The notes beneath the pieces were generated by a model. That model was not told the DNA's origin and did no database searches. It saw only the letters and a program-made list of their open reading frames with translations. A stretch of 64,000 nt of DNA. It comes from Silvibacterium dinghuense (GTDB taxonomy: Bacteria > Acidobacteriota > Terriglobia > Terriglobales > Acidobacteriaceae). Location: assembly GCF_004123295.1 (NCBI RefSeq), contig NZ_SDMK01000001.1, positions 1,860,001 through 1,924,000 on the forward strand, read 5' to 3'. This document shows positions 56,636 through 64,000 of this stretch, piece by piece. Each line of letters opens with the position of its first letter. Position 1 is the first letter of the stretch. The position numbers and the translations under genes are program-made.

Positions 56636-57829
56636 CTAGTCCCCGCGAAAGTGTTCCCATCCGCCTGAATCCAGCGGGGTCTGGCTGCCGTCCGATTCGC
56701 GGAGGATCACGGAAGGCCGGTTACGCCGCGGCTTCACGATCTCGCCGATCGGATGCAGGGAGACGCCGGCGATGGTGCGCGGGATCTTCGTCCAGCGTGG
56801 CGCGGTAAAGAGCAGCTCATAGTCTTCGCCACCATGCAGTGCGAGGCTGAGCGCCGAGGGTACCCATCCGTCCTGCTGAGCGTCGCGGGCGAGCTTATGA
56901 ATAGGAATCGCCGAAGTATCGAGCTCGGCGGCAACGCCGGACTCCTCGCAGATGTGGGCCAGATCGGTGGAGAGACCGTCGCTCAGGTCGATTCCGGCAT
57001 GAAGACGGCGGCCTGCGACCAGGCGGCGGGCGGCCGCGAGACGTGGCTGCGGATAAAGATGCGGATGATGCGCGGCGGCAAGGGTGCGGGCGGCAAAGTC
57101 CTGCGGCGAGCGGCCCAGGGCAAGCAACTCGGCTGCCGAGCCTCCGAGAGCGCCGGTTACATAAATCACATCGCCGGGCCGGGCCGCGGAACGAAGCAGG
57201 GCATGTCCGCGAGGCACGGCTCCGACCAGGGTGATATCGGCAGCGGCCAGACCCGACTGCTTGTGCCCGGAGAAATCGAAGCTCGGAGACTGGGCCGTAT
57301 CTCCGCCGGCAAGGGGCACATGCTCCTTTTCGGCCAGGGCGAGGAAACCGGCGAGAAAGCGATCGAACCAGGATTCCGGCTTGAGGGACCCGGGTAAAGA
57401 AGCAGCACGAGCCCCGGAAGCCTTCCGTCTTGCAGCTTTAGGCATCGTCTCCGCTGCCGCGACCGCCAGCTCGGGCGGGAGCGCGATGGAGAGAAAGGCT
57501 CCGAGCGGCGTCGCGCCCATGGCAGCGAGATCGCTGAGGCCCCGAGCCAGGCAGCGGTGGCCGACCGATTCGGGCGGGTGCCAGTCGCGGCGGAAATGGA
57601 CCTGCTCGAGCGAGAAATCGGTGGTGACGACCACATCGTGTCCCGCAGGGGGGCGCAGGATAGCGCAATCGTCGCCGATGCCCAGCCGAAGCCCCGCATG
57701 GCGGCCACGGTGAGCCTCAGCCTCAGCGCGCAGCCGGGCGATAAAGGCTCGCTCTCCGCCAGGAGCCGGAGGAGGCACGGAGACAGACAAAGCGGAGCGC
57801 GATTTGCGTGTGGCTGCCATAAACCTCAT
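56636..57829 (-). CDS. thiL: Thiamine-monophosphate kinase ThiL
   Basis: A 397-residue kinase that makes thiamine diphosphate from the monophosphate. The start RLGIGDDCAIL, VVTTDFSLEQVHF, CLARGLSDLAAMGA and LAGGDTAQSPS are the PurM-like family's metal and ATP sites. Later come AGIDLSDGLSTDL and HGGEDYELLFTA. It is somewhat longer than the usual 320-340 residues because of a linker around residues 150-190. Either of two ATGs (57829 or 57820) may be used. No other thiamine gene is nearby. Confidence 0.94.
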   Translation of the reverse strand: MRFMAATRKSRSALSVSVPPPAPGGERAFIARLRAEAEAHRGRHAGLRLGIGDDCAILRPPAGHDVVVTTDFSLEQVHFRRDWHPPESVGHRCLARGLSDLAAMGATPLGAFLSIALPPELAVAAAETMPKAARRKASGARAASLPGSLKPESWFDRFLAGFLALAEKEHVPLAGGDTAQSPSFDFSGHKQSGLAAADITLVGAVPRGHALLRSAARPGDVIYVTGALGGSAAELLALGRSPQDFAARTLAAAHHPHLYPQPRLAAARRLVAGRRLHAGIDLSDGLSTDLAHICEESGVAAELDTSAIPIHKLARDAQQDGWVPSALSLALHGGEDYELLFTAPRWTKIPRTIAGVSLHPIGEIVKPRRNRPSVILRESDGSQTPLDSGGWEHFRGD

Positions 57830-58172
57830 CAGGGTAGCGTAAGAGCGGCAGTTCGGTGCGCAAAGCTACTGCGGAAGAGAAATTCGCAAACGCAAATGCC
57901 GATTCGCTCATTTGATTCGATCACCGCGGAACAGCCTGAAAAATGAAGCGCTTAGGCAAATCCAGAGGTACCGTCCTGGATTACCGGACGCAATATCGTA
58001 TCCATCTTGCGGTTGACCCGGCGGGAGGGGGCTGTTAGCGTCAAAAATGGATCAGGGACCGGACGCAGGTTTGCGTCTTCACGGCCGGATGGCCGTCTTT
58101 ACACTTAGAGACTTTTCGAGTGGCGGAAGTTTCCTGAACGTGACGTAAATTTCCTTTTTTGCGAGAAGCGGA
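57830..58172. other. Intergenic region before the M23 peptidase gene
   Basis: About 340 bases between divergent genes, without a credible gene. TTGACC at 58013-58018 followed by TTAGCG at 58035-58040 is a possible promoter for the peptidase gene. A short hairpin ACGGCC-GGAT-GGCCGT lies at 58079-58094. The remainder shows nothing that I recognise. Confidence 0.5.
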
Positions 58173-59138
58173 TTGCGCAAGCGTTATTACATTATTTTTG
58201 TCGCGGCCGAGGAGAACGGCAAGCTTCGCAAAATCCCGGTGCCTCTCCACTACGCGTATGTCTTCGCGGCCGCTGCGGTGATTGGTCTCTTCACCATTAC
58301 CGGGATGGCAGGCTCCTACTCCCGCATGCTGATCAAGACAGCAAGCTTCAACCAGATCCGTTCACAGCAGGATGCACTGCGCAAGAACTACCAGCAGCTG
58401 GAAGAAGTCGCCAAGCAAAAGGAAGTCCAGGCCGCATCGCTGGGAGCGCTGGCCAATGAAGTGAGCGCGCTCTACGGCCTGAAGCAGAGCAAGCTCTCGC
58501 ACAGCGCCGGAGCCGCGGCGACCGCTCCTGCCGTCGTCGACAACCCGGACGACTTTACCGACGCGAATTATTCGGCCAGCCTCGACCAGCTGAGCTCGCT
58601 GCGCTCGACGGCACTCTCCGGCCGGCTCTCGCGGGCCTTCGAGATTGGGCTTTCCCCTTCGACCTCCGGCACGGGCGACAACTGGCTGAATATGGCGGAT
58701 GCTCCCGCGCTTTGGCCGGTGACCGGCCCCATCACCAGCTCCTTCGGCGAGCGTGAAGACCCGTTCAACGGCGAAGGTGCCTTCCATAAAGGCATCGATA
58801 TCTCGGCCCACTATGGAGACCCGGTGCGCGCCACCGCCGATGGCGTGATCGTCACAGCGGGCATGGGCAACGGCTATGGACGCGAAATCCTGGTCGACCA
58901 CGGCAACGGCATTGCGACGCTCTATGGACATCTCTCCGGCTTTGCCTGCACCGCAGGGGAGCAGGTGAAGATGGGCCAGATCATCGGGTACGTAGGCACC
59001 AGCGGCCGCAGCACCGGCCCACACCTCCACTATGAGGTGCACATCCGCAACACTCCGGTGAACCCGCACAAGTACCTCCGCGAGACCATGGAGCAGCTGG
59101 CCAGCACGCAAGGCTCCTCCTCCGGCATCGGGAACTAG
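58173..59138 (+). CDS. M23 family metallopeptidase (LytM domain)
   Basis: A 321-residue protein with a basic N-terminus, one membrane anchor (YAYVFAAAAVIGLFTITG, about residues 28-45), a coiled coil (IRSQQDALRKNYQQLEEVAK) and a C-terminal LytM domain. Zinc and catalytic residues are in FHKGIDISAHYG and GPHLHYEVHI (HxH). It probably cleaves peptidoglycan peptide bonds or, as some anchored members do, regulates other hydrolases. The start is TTG, with GAGAAGCGGA upstream. A strong terminator follows. Confidence 0.93.
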   Translation: MRKRYYIIFVAAEENGKLRKIPVPLHYAYVFAAAAVIGLFTITGMAGSYSRMLIKTASFNQIRSQQDALRKNYQQLEEVAKQKEVQAASLGALANEVSALYGLKQSKLSHSAGAAATAPAVVDNPDDFTDANYSASLDQLSSLRSTALSGRLSRAFEIGLSPSTSGTGDNWLNMADAPALWPVTGPITSSFGEREDPFNGEGAFHKGIDISAHYGDPVRATADGVIVTAGMGNGYGREILVDHGNGIATLYGHLSGFACTAGEQVKMGQIIGYVGTSGRSTGPHLHYEVHIRNTPVNPHKYLRETMEQLASTQGSSSGIGN

Positions 59139-59170
59139 CCATTCCAGCAACCGCGCGCTTCGCGCGCAAA

Positions 59171-59201
59171 CACAAAGGCCGCCCGTTGGGCGGCCTTTGT
59201 G
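59171..59201 (+). terminator. Rho-independent terminator after the M23 gene
   Basis: CACAAAGGCCGCC (59171-59183) and GGCGGCCTTTGTG (59189-59201) form a 13-bp stem with a 5-base loop, followed by TTT. Confidence 0.9.
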
Positions 59202-59374
59202 TTTATAGGAACAAAAAATGCGTGCCGGCCCCGAATAGGGAATGCCTCGCCGTTCTCCCATTACTTCGGATTTCCTTCTGTCCCAAACCGTGGCATTTCC
59301 ACGCCTCATCCGTGGTGAGATGCCGCTGTTGGCTGGCCGCAGGCTTCGCAATGCAGGGCAGAAGGAGAAAAATT

Positions 59375-60247
59375 ATGGCGTTCGACGTGAACTTCGCAAT
59401 CGATGAGATGTACCCGGCGGCCAGCGCGGCCTACCTGGCGATGACCACTCCGCAACCACCCCTCCCGGCCGGATACACGCTGGTGGGCACCATTACCGCC
59501 AATCCCCAGGCTGCGGCAGCCGCGGTGGCCGCCGCACCAGCCGCAGCCCAGGCGCTCCCTCACCTGCTGGTAAGCGAAAGCAGCATCTTCGGCCTGGTCT
59601 GCTGGAACGCCGATGAAAAATCGCTGATCGTCGCCATCCGCGGCACCAAGACGCCGATCGAGTGGATTGCCGATCTCGACGCGGTGCCGGCGATCTGGCC
59701 CCGCTACCCCGCCGCCGGGCTGGTGCACATGGGATTCCAGCTGGTGTATGAGCACATCGCCGCGAGCATCAAGGACCTGGTCGCGCCCTATGTCGCGCAG
59801 GCCGATGAGATCTGGGTGACCGGGCACAGCCTTGGAGGCGCCCTGGCCATCCTCACTGCCTACGACCTGGCCAAGAGCAATCCCACAGCCAAGGTGCCGG
59901 AGCTCTACACCTTTGCCGGCCCCCGCGTCGGCAATCCTATTTTTGCCGCGGATTTCGACACGCTGATCCCGCAGTGCCAGCGGATCGTGAACTTCATGGA
60001 CGTGGTGCCGCAGCTGCCGCTGCCTCCGGCCTACGAGCACGTAGGCACGGGCACGCTGGTCTTCGGCGGCTTCAAGCTCGACCCAGCCTACGCCCATGCC
60101 CTGACCACCTACCTGAACGGCTTGCAGAAGCTGCAGGGCGCGGCGGGTACGAATGCCGCGACCGGCCATGCCGCGACGCTCCACGCCGCGGCCACCCTGG
60201 CCTACGACGTCAGCCTGGCCGAGCAGCAGGCCGCGCTGGCGCGGTAG
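59375..60247 (+). CDS. Class 3 lipase family protein
   Basis: A 290-residue alpha/beta hydrolase of the lipase class 3 family. The nucleophile elbow is VTGHSLGGALA, with VAIRGTKTPIEWIADLDAVP upstream (oxyanion region) and LYTFAGPRVGNPIFAADFD downstream (Asp region), as in fungal-type lipases. There is no signal peptide, so it is cytoplasmic or exported by another route. An Ala-rich linker (residues about 45-60) and an Ala-rich tail flank the domain. GAAGGAGA precedes the ATG; the frame is open upstream but without similarity. Confidence 0.88.
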   Translation: MAFDVNFAIDEMYPAASAAYLAMTTPQPPLPAGYTLVGTITANPQAAAAAVAAAPAAAQALPHLLVSESSIFGLVCWNADEKSLIVAIRGTKTPIEWIADLDAVPAIWPRYPAAGLVHMGFQLVYEHIAASIKDLVAPYVAQADEIWVTGHSLGGALAILTAYDLAKSNPTAKVPELYTFAGPRVGNPIFAADFDTLIPQCQRIVNFMDVVPQLPLPPAYEHVGTGTLVFGGFKLDPAYAHALTTYLNGLQKLQGAAGTNAATGHAATLHAAATLAYDVSLAEQQAALAR

Positions 60248-60542
60248 AACCCCCAGTCCGCCGGAGAGCGGCGATGCGGCCGTGATTCGGGGACCAACCT
60301 GCTTCACTCACCATGAGTGGACGGAGTTCCACTCATGGACCTTTATGGCGTGAGCGGAAACAGCCCCAGCAGCGCTCAAGCACCCCACACAAGCCAGATG
60401 CTGGCTTGTGTGGGCTACCCAGATATCCGAAAACAAGCGTAGTGAGCGAAGTATATTGGGCCCCAAAAGCGAGACATGGGGCACCCGGTAGCGTTGTTTT
60501 GCTGGCCGGTTTTGTGACTGGCCGCTGGCGACTGACTCACCG
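60248..60542. repeat. Intergenic hairpins after the lipase gene
   Basis: Two strong palindromes: CCATGAGTGGA/TCCACTCATGG (60311-60338) and CCCACACAAGCCAG-ATG-CTGGCTTGTGTGGG (60384-60414, 14-bp perfect stem). Further on, GGGGCACCCGGTAGC (60478-60492) carries the flank seen beside other hairpins. Either palindrome could act as a terminator for the convergent genes. Confidence 0.65.
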
Positions 60543-61856
60543 CTACTTGCCCGTGTGCTCCACATGCCAGATGGAGCCTGAGCCGTCGTCGGTGACGAAG
60601 AGCGAGCCGTCAGCGGCGAAGGCTACGCCTACCGGGCGACCCCACACGTGGCCATCCTCGGTGGTGAAGCCGGTGAGGAAGTCCTGGTATTCGCCGGTCG
60701 CCTTGCCATCCTTCATCGGCACGCGGATGACTTCATACCCGGCGCGCTGGGCCTTGTTCCAGGAGCCGTGCTCGGCGGCGAAGGCGTCGCCCTTCCATGC
60801 TGCCGGGAACTGGGAGCTCTCGTCGAAGGTCATCTCGAGCGAGGCGAAGTGCGGCTGGAGCAGCACATCCGGCGTAAGCACCTTGTCCTTCAGCTCGGGA
60901 TGCTTGCCCGCATGGCGAGGATCCTGGGTGCCGCCCATGTAGTACCAGGGCCAGCCGTAGAAGCCATCCTCCTGGACATGAGTGATGTAGTCCGGCACCA
61001 GGTTGTCGCCGAGCATGTCGCGCTCGTTGGTCGAGCACCAGAGCTGCCCGGTCGTCGGATTGATGGCCTCACCCACACAGTTGCGGATGCCTGAGGCATA
61101 GATCTTCACAAACTTGCCGGCAGGGGTGAACTCCAGCACATCGGCGCGGTGGAACTCCTCCGGATGCGTGTCGGAATCATCGACATTCGAGTGCGAACCG
61201 ACGGAGACGAACATCCGCTTGCCGTCCTTCGAGAAGGCGATATCGCGCGTCCAGTGGCCACCGCCGCGCAGCTTGCCACCGCCCGGCAGTTCGGCGAGTT
61301 GCTCGGCCGCGCCGGTCGCCTTCAGATCGCCGCTCTTATAAGGAAAGCGGACGACTCCGTCCGTGTTACCGACGTAGACCCACTTCGGGTGAGGACCGGC
61401 GGGATAGAAGGCGATGCCGAAGGGCAGATTGAGATTGTCGGCGAAGGTCGAGACCTCTTTCGGCTTGCCGTCGGCGCCGACGCCGCGGAAGACCATTACC
61501 TTGTTCTCATAGCTGAGGGCGACAAAGAGATCGCCGTTCGGCGCCTTGCGAATCAGGCGCGGCTGGTTGAGTCCGGTGTAGTACAGGCTGACCTTGAAGC
61601 CGTCCGGCGCGATCGGCATGGCGCCTTCCGGCCTTTGGACCATCTGCGCTCCGTTATCGACACCCTTGGTGGCATAGGGAGCGGGCAGATCGGCGACGGT
61701 GAGCTTGCGGGTCACGCCCGGCTTCTCTTTCTGATAGTTGGTAAAGGCATCCTGGCCGGTGAGAACCTGACCGGAATCCTGAGCAAAAGCAGCGCAGCCC
61801 AAAAGGCCACAGACGGCAGGGGCAAGGGCGAGACGGAGCAGATGAGTGCTCAACAT
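60543..61856 (-). CDS. Secreted PQQ-type sorbosone dehydrogenase-like protein
   Basis: A 437-residue protein. A signal sequence ends at AAFAQ, with LLGC just before it as a possible lipobox, so it may be a lipoprotein. The rest is a six-bladed propeller of the glucose/sorbosone dehydrogenase type: APDGFKVSLYYTGLNQPRLI, PFGIAFYPAG, HWTRDIAFSKDGKRMFVSVG, and the typical ending FVTDDGSGSIWHV. It may oxidise sugars with PQQ in the periplasm; the exact substrate is unknown. The ATG has AGGAGGA upstream. Confidence 0.88.
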   Translation of the reverse strand: MLSTHLLRLALAPAVCGLLGCAAFAQDSGQVLTGQDAFTNYQKEKPGVTRKLTVADLPAPYATKGVDNGAQMVQRPEGAMPIAPDGFKVSLYYTGLNQPRLIRKAPNGDLFVALSYENKVMVFRGVGADGKPKEVSTFADNLNLPFGIAFYPAGPHPKWVYVGNTDGVVRFPYKSGDLKATGAAEQLAELPGGGKLRGGGHWTRDIAFSKDGKRMFVSVGSHSNVDDSDTHPEEFHRADVLEFTPAGKFVKIYASGIRNCVGEAINPTTGQLWCSTNERDMLGDNLVPDYITHVQEDGFYGWPWYYMGGTQDPRHAGKHPELKDKVLTPDVLLQPHFASLEMTFDESSQFPAAWKGDAFAAEHGSWNKAQRAGYEVIRVPMKDGKATGEYQDFLTGFTTEDGHVWGRPVGVAFAADGSLFVTDDGSGSIWHVEHTGK

Positions 61857-62083
61857 TCGTTCCTCCTGAAGCGGTGAGCGAAAGCAGTGAATGGCGTCAA
61901 TAGACGAGCCAGGTATGCAAAAAAGCGAACGGCGCCCAAACGAACGAGAGTTTAGACAGGTTTGAAACAACCACGGAAAGCAAATGGATGGTTACGCTTC
62001 CCCGGAAAGCAGTGTACTCGTTTCAGCACTCAACCGTCCGGATCGTGCAGGGAACCATGCCGCTCATGCAGGGAACGAAAACC

Positions 62084-63097
62084 TCAGTGTGATGCGGATG
62101 TACGGCCAAGCGTAGCGGGCACGGCAACCAGGCGCTGCAGCAGATCGTCCGGAATCGCCGCCGTCAGTACGGCCCGGTTGTGATGCTGATCAATACGGGC
62201 ACTGTCCAGCAGGGTGCGGGTATCGCTGGCGACAGCCGCTTCAGCCGGATCGGTCGAGATACCGGGCTGGTCGGCGGCGGCACGGGCCAGGCTGAGCAGG
62301 GTGCCCAGGGAGTCCACGGCCGCCTTGGCATCGGCGTCGCTGGAGGCAATCTCTTCCACGCGAAGATGCGTCTTTCCGGCCCAGCTGAGCGAGGCGACAA
62401 AGGTCGCGTCCTGCGCGAGAGGCAGCGACAGTCCCATGACGCTGAGGCGCCCGTCGTTATCTCCGAGCGGCAGACCGATCTGGCCAATGCCCCAGGCAAG
62501 CGAGAGCAGCGGCACGTCTACATAATGCTTCGCCAGCAGCGTGGAGCCGGTGAACGGCAATGCGGCGGTGCGATAGCGATCGAGAATGGAGTGAATCTGC
62601 TCCGCCGAAGGAGTATTGCTGACGGCGATCATGTCATAGCTGAGAAGAGCCACGCGCACGGTGCGGCCGTCATTGGTGATGCTGTAAATATCGTGACCGG
62701 CGTAGGACTCGGTCGAAGCGGACTCTCCCTGCAGCCACGCGGCAACGCGGCGTCCATCGAAGTGACCAACAAACACCTCGGAGAAGGCCACCGGGCCATT
62801 CGGCCCCTTGGGGTCGCTCATGCGATGGAGCGCGAAGGCAGCTTCGTCGAGATCGCGCTCGGGCTGGATGCCGGTAGCATCGATGAACTTCTGGTAGTCA
62901 GGATCGTGCGCCACGGGATGACGGTCAAAGTGCGTGGCAGCGCGCAGGGGGCGCAGGTCCACGTAGACGATGCCGTCGGATTCGGGCAGCAGCCGCGCCG
63001 CTTCCGGCGGCGCTTTCTTGCGAAGGTAGATGGCAGCGCCAACGAGCAGCAGGAAGAGAACAACGATCGCGATGGTAAGCCGGGTGCGGCGACGCAT
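62084..63097 (-). CDS. Unknown membrane-anchored periplasmic protein
   Basis: A 337-residue protein with an N-terminal anchor (RRRTRLTIAIVVLFLLLVGA), followed by an extracytoplasmic domain starting LLPESDGIVYVDLRPLRAA. The layout resembles DUF3352-like surface proteins, but I cannot assign it with confidence. It has no neighbour on the same strand close enough to define an operon. No good ribosome-binding site is visible. Confidence 0.7.
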   Translation of the reverse strand: MRRRTRLTIAIVVLFLLLVGAAIYLRKKAPPEAARLLPESDGIVYVDLRPLRAATHFDRHPVAHDPDYQKFIDATGIQPERDLDEAAFALHRMSDPKGPNGPVAFSEVFVGHFDGRRVAAWLQGESASTESYAGHDIYSITNDGRTVRVALLSYDMIAVSNTPSAEQIHSILDRYRTAALPFTGSTLLAKHYVDVPLLSLAWGIGQIGLPLGDNDGRLSVMGLSLPLAQDATFVASLSWAGKTHLRVEEIASSDADAKAAVDSLGTLLSLARAAADQPGISTDPAEAAVASDTRTLLDSARIDQHHNRAVLTAAIPDDLLQRLVAVPATLGRTSASH

Positions 63098-63111
63098 AGG
63101 TGAGGAGTGAC

Positions 63112-63203
63112 CCTGTGAGCAGTGTAGCTCACAGGGCTCAGGGCTCAGGGCTCAGGGCTCAGGGCTCAGGGCTCAGGGCTCAGGGCTCAGGGCTCAGGGC
63201 TCA
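63112..63203. repeat. Hairpin and ten-copy GGGCTCA tandem array
   Basis: A 9-bp hairpin (CCTGTGAGC/GCTCACAGG, 63112-63135) leads into ten perfect tandem copies of GGGCTCA at 63134-63203. The array lies between the unknown gene's start and the receptor gene's stop. The 7-base period makes slippage likely. Confidence 0.9.
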
Positions 63204-63325
63204 GATGAGAGTGTCGAGGATGTGGGTACCCTTTGTGTTTCGCAGCCAAAAGAAAATGCGGGCTCAGGCAAGAATGCCGGAGCCCGCAGAAAACAGCTTT
63301 TAGCTAGAAGCCAAGAGCTAAGCCA

Positions 63326-64000
63326 CTACCAGCTGATCTTCGCAGAGAAGGTCGCCTGGCGAGGATTCGAGGTCGTTACCTTCGGATTGCCAAAGCCGGT
63401 GTACGAGGCATAGAGGCCGGCATCGTCGAGGTAAGGATCGACGCTCGAGTAATTGGGGTGGTTGAAGACGTTGGAGAAGTTGGCGCGGACCAGGGCATTC
63501 ATCTTTTCGTTCAGCTTGAAGTTCTTGGTCACGGTGAGGTTGGCGGTGTTGGTCCAGAAGTCGCGGGCATCGTTGCGGGCGACATTGCCCCACGGTGAGT
63601 TGAAGGCCTTCTGGGCGTAGGTGCTGTTCATGATGTAGCGGACGTCGGACTTCGAAACCGTCTGCACGCTCGCATCGTCGGTCTTGTTGGCATTGTTCCA
63701 GCTGATCAGCGTGGTGGCCGAGGCGTTGCAGGAAGCTCCGCCGTAGTAGGCGCAGACGTCGCCGGCATAGGCGCCCACTTGCTGCACATTCGCCTTGCGG
63801 CTGCCCAGGAAGGGACGGAGGTTATCCGGACCCGCGCCGTAGGAGCCATTGAAGGTGTAGTCGGAGACGCCCGAGTGGCTGCCGTAGTCGTCGAAGCCGT
63901 ACTGGATCGGGGTGTAGGTCTGGCCGGAAGCGATGAAGTAGTTTCCGGAAAGGCCCCAGCCGCCGAGCACGTGACCCTCAAGGCCATGCTGCTCCTTGAA
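63326..64000 (-). CDS. Oar-type TonB-dependent receptor, 3' part
   Basis: The C-terminal 224 residues of a receptor whose 5' end lies beyond the window; the frame is open through position 64000 (KEQHGLEGHVLGG). Features are barrel strands such as WGLSGNYFIASGQTYTPIQY, the Oar-like LTVTKNFKLNEKMNALVRAN with FSNVFNHPNY, and a final aromatic residue (ATFSAKISW). It is unrelated at close range to the B12-regulated receptor but of the same family. It is transcribed toward the unknown membrane-anchored gene. Confidence 0.9.
   Translation of the reverse strand, partial: FKEQHGLEGHVLGGWGLSGNYFIASGQTYTPIQYGFDDYGSHSGVSDYTFNGSYGAGPDNLRPFLGSRKANVQQVGAYAGDVCAYYGGASCNASATTLISWNNANKTDDASVQTVSKSDVRYIMNSTYAQKAFNSPWGNVARNDARDFWTNTANLTVTKNFKLNEKMNALVRANFSNVFNHPNYSSVDPYLDDAGLYASYTGFGNPKVTTSNPRQATFSAKISW

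Noticed and set aside
63134-63203. CRISPR-like array
   Set aside because: The repeats are contiguous 7-mers without spacers, so this is a simple tandem repeat.

Overview
The window looks like a chromosomal segment of an Acidobacteriota (Terriglobia, Acidobacteriaceae-type) bacterium. The basis is the GC-rich sequence, several large Oar-type TonB-dependent receptors with an N-terminal carboxypeptidase-regulatory-like domain, secreted glycosidases, an ATP-dependent DNA ligase and intergenic DNA built from dispersed repeats. The assignment is inferred from gene content; there is no rRNA gene to confirm it. I see no prophage, no CRISPR array and no transposase gene.

Positions 223-16305 are a cobalamin (B12) region under three cobalamin riboswitches. 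On the plus strand a histidine-phosphatase-like gene is followed by a riboswitch and a 1181-residue Oar-type receptor. On the minus strand a riboswitch precedes cobU, and a second riboswitch precedes a ten-gene run: BtuB-like receptor, cobT, cobS, alpha-ribazole phosphatase, an unknown 266-residue protein, pduO, bluB, cbiP/cobQ, cbiB/cobD and a CobC/CobD-type PLP enzyme. Nearly every junction overlaps, so the genes are probably translationally coupled. Together they cover corrinoid uptake, adenosylation, late amidation, aminopropanol attachment, lower-ligand synthesis and nucleotide-loop assembly. No early corrin-ring genes are present, so the cluster fits salvage and remodelling.

Positions 16430-35465 hold tRNA-Ser(UGA), a secreted GH3 beta-glucosidase with a secreted carboxylesterase, a LOG-family nucleotide hydrolase, typA, a Uma2-family protein, an ABC permease, an ECF sigma/anti-sigma pair, a VapBC-type toxin-antitoxin operon, a divergent tetR/aldo-keto reductase pair, an AraC-family gene broken by one in-frame amber codon, a secreted GH13 glucosidase and an AsmA-like protein.

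Positions 35629-64000 hold a PfkB sugar kinase with a DUF2252 protein, an ABC-F ATPase, ppc, a ribbon-helix-helix-like protein, a GT4 glycosyltransferase with a PHP-domain protein, a CDF metal exporter, an ATP-dependent DNA ligase, prfA and prmC, an S2P-like membrane protein lacking the zinc-binding histidines together with rsmI, rsmD, thiL, an M23 peptidase, a class 3 lipase, a sorbosone-dehydrogenase-like enzyme, an unknown membrane-anchored protein and the 3' end of another Oar-type receptor.

The most unusual feature outside the genes is the repeat landscape. Two near-identical 261-bp elements in inverted orientation and one unrelated 266-bp element all have terminal inverted repeats. Each sits at a CTAG tetranucleotide that contains the TAG stop codon of the neighbouring gene. 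Around them are families of short hairpins, GGGTGTAGGG-like tracts and a ten-copy heptamer array.
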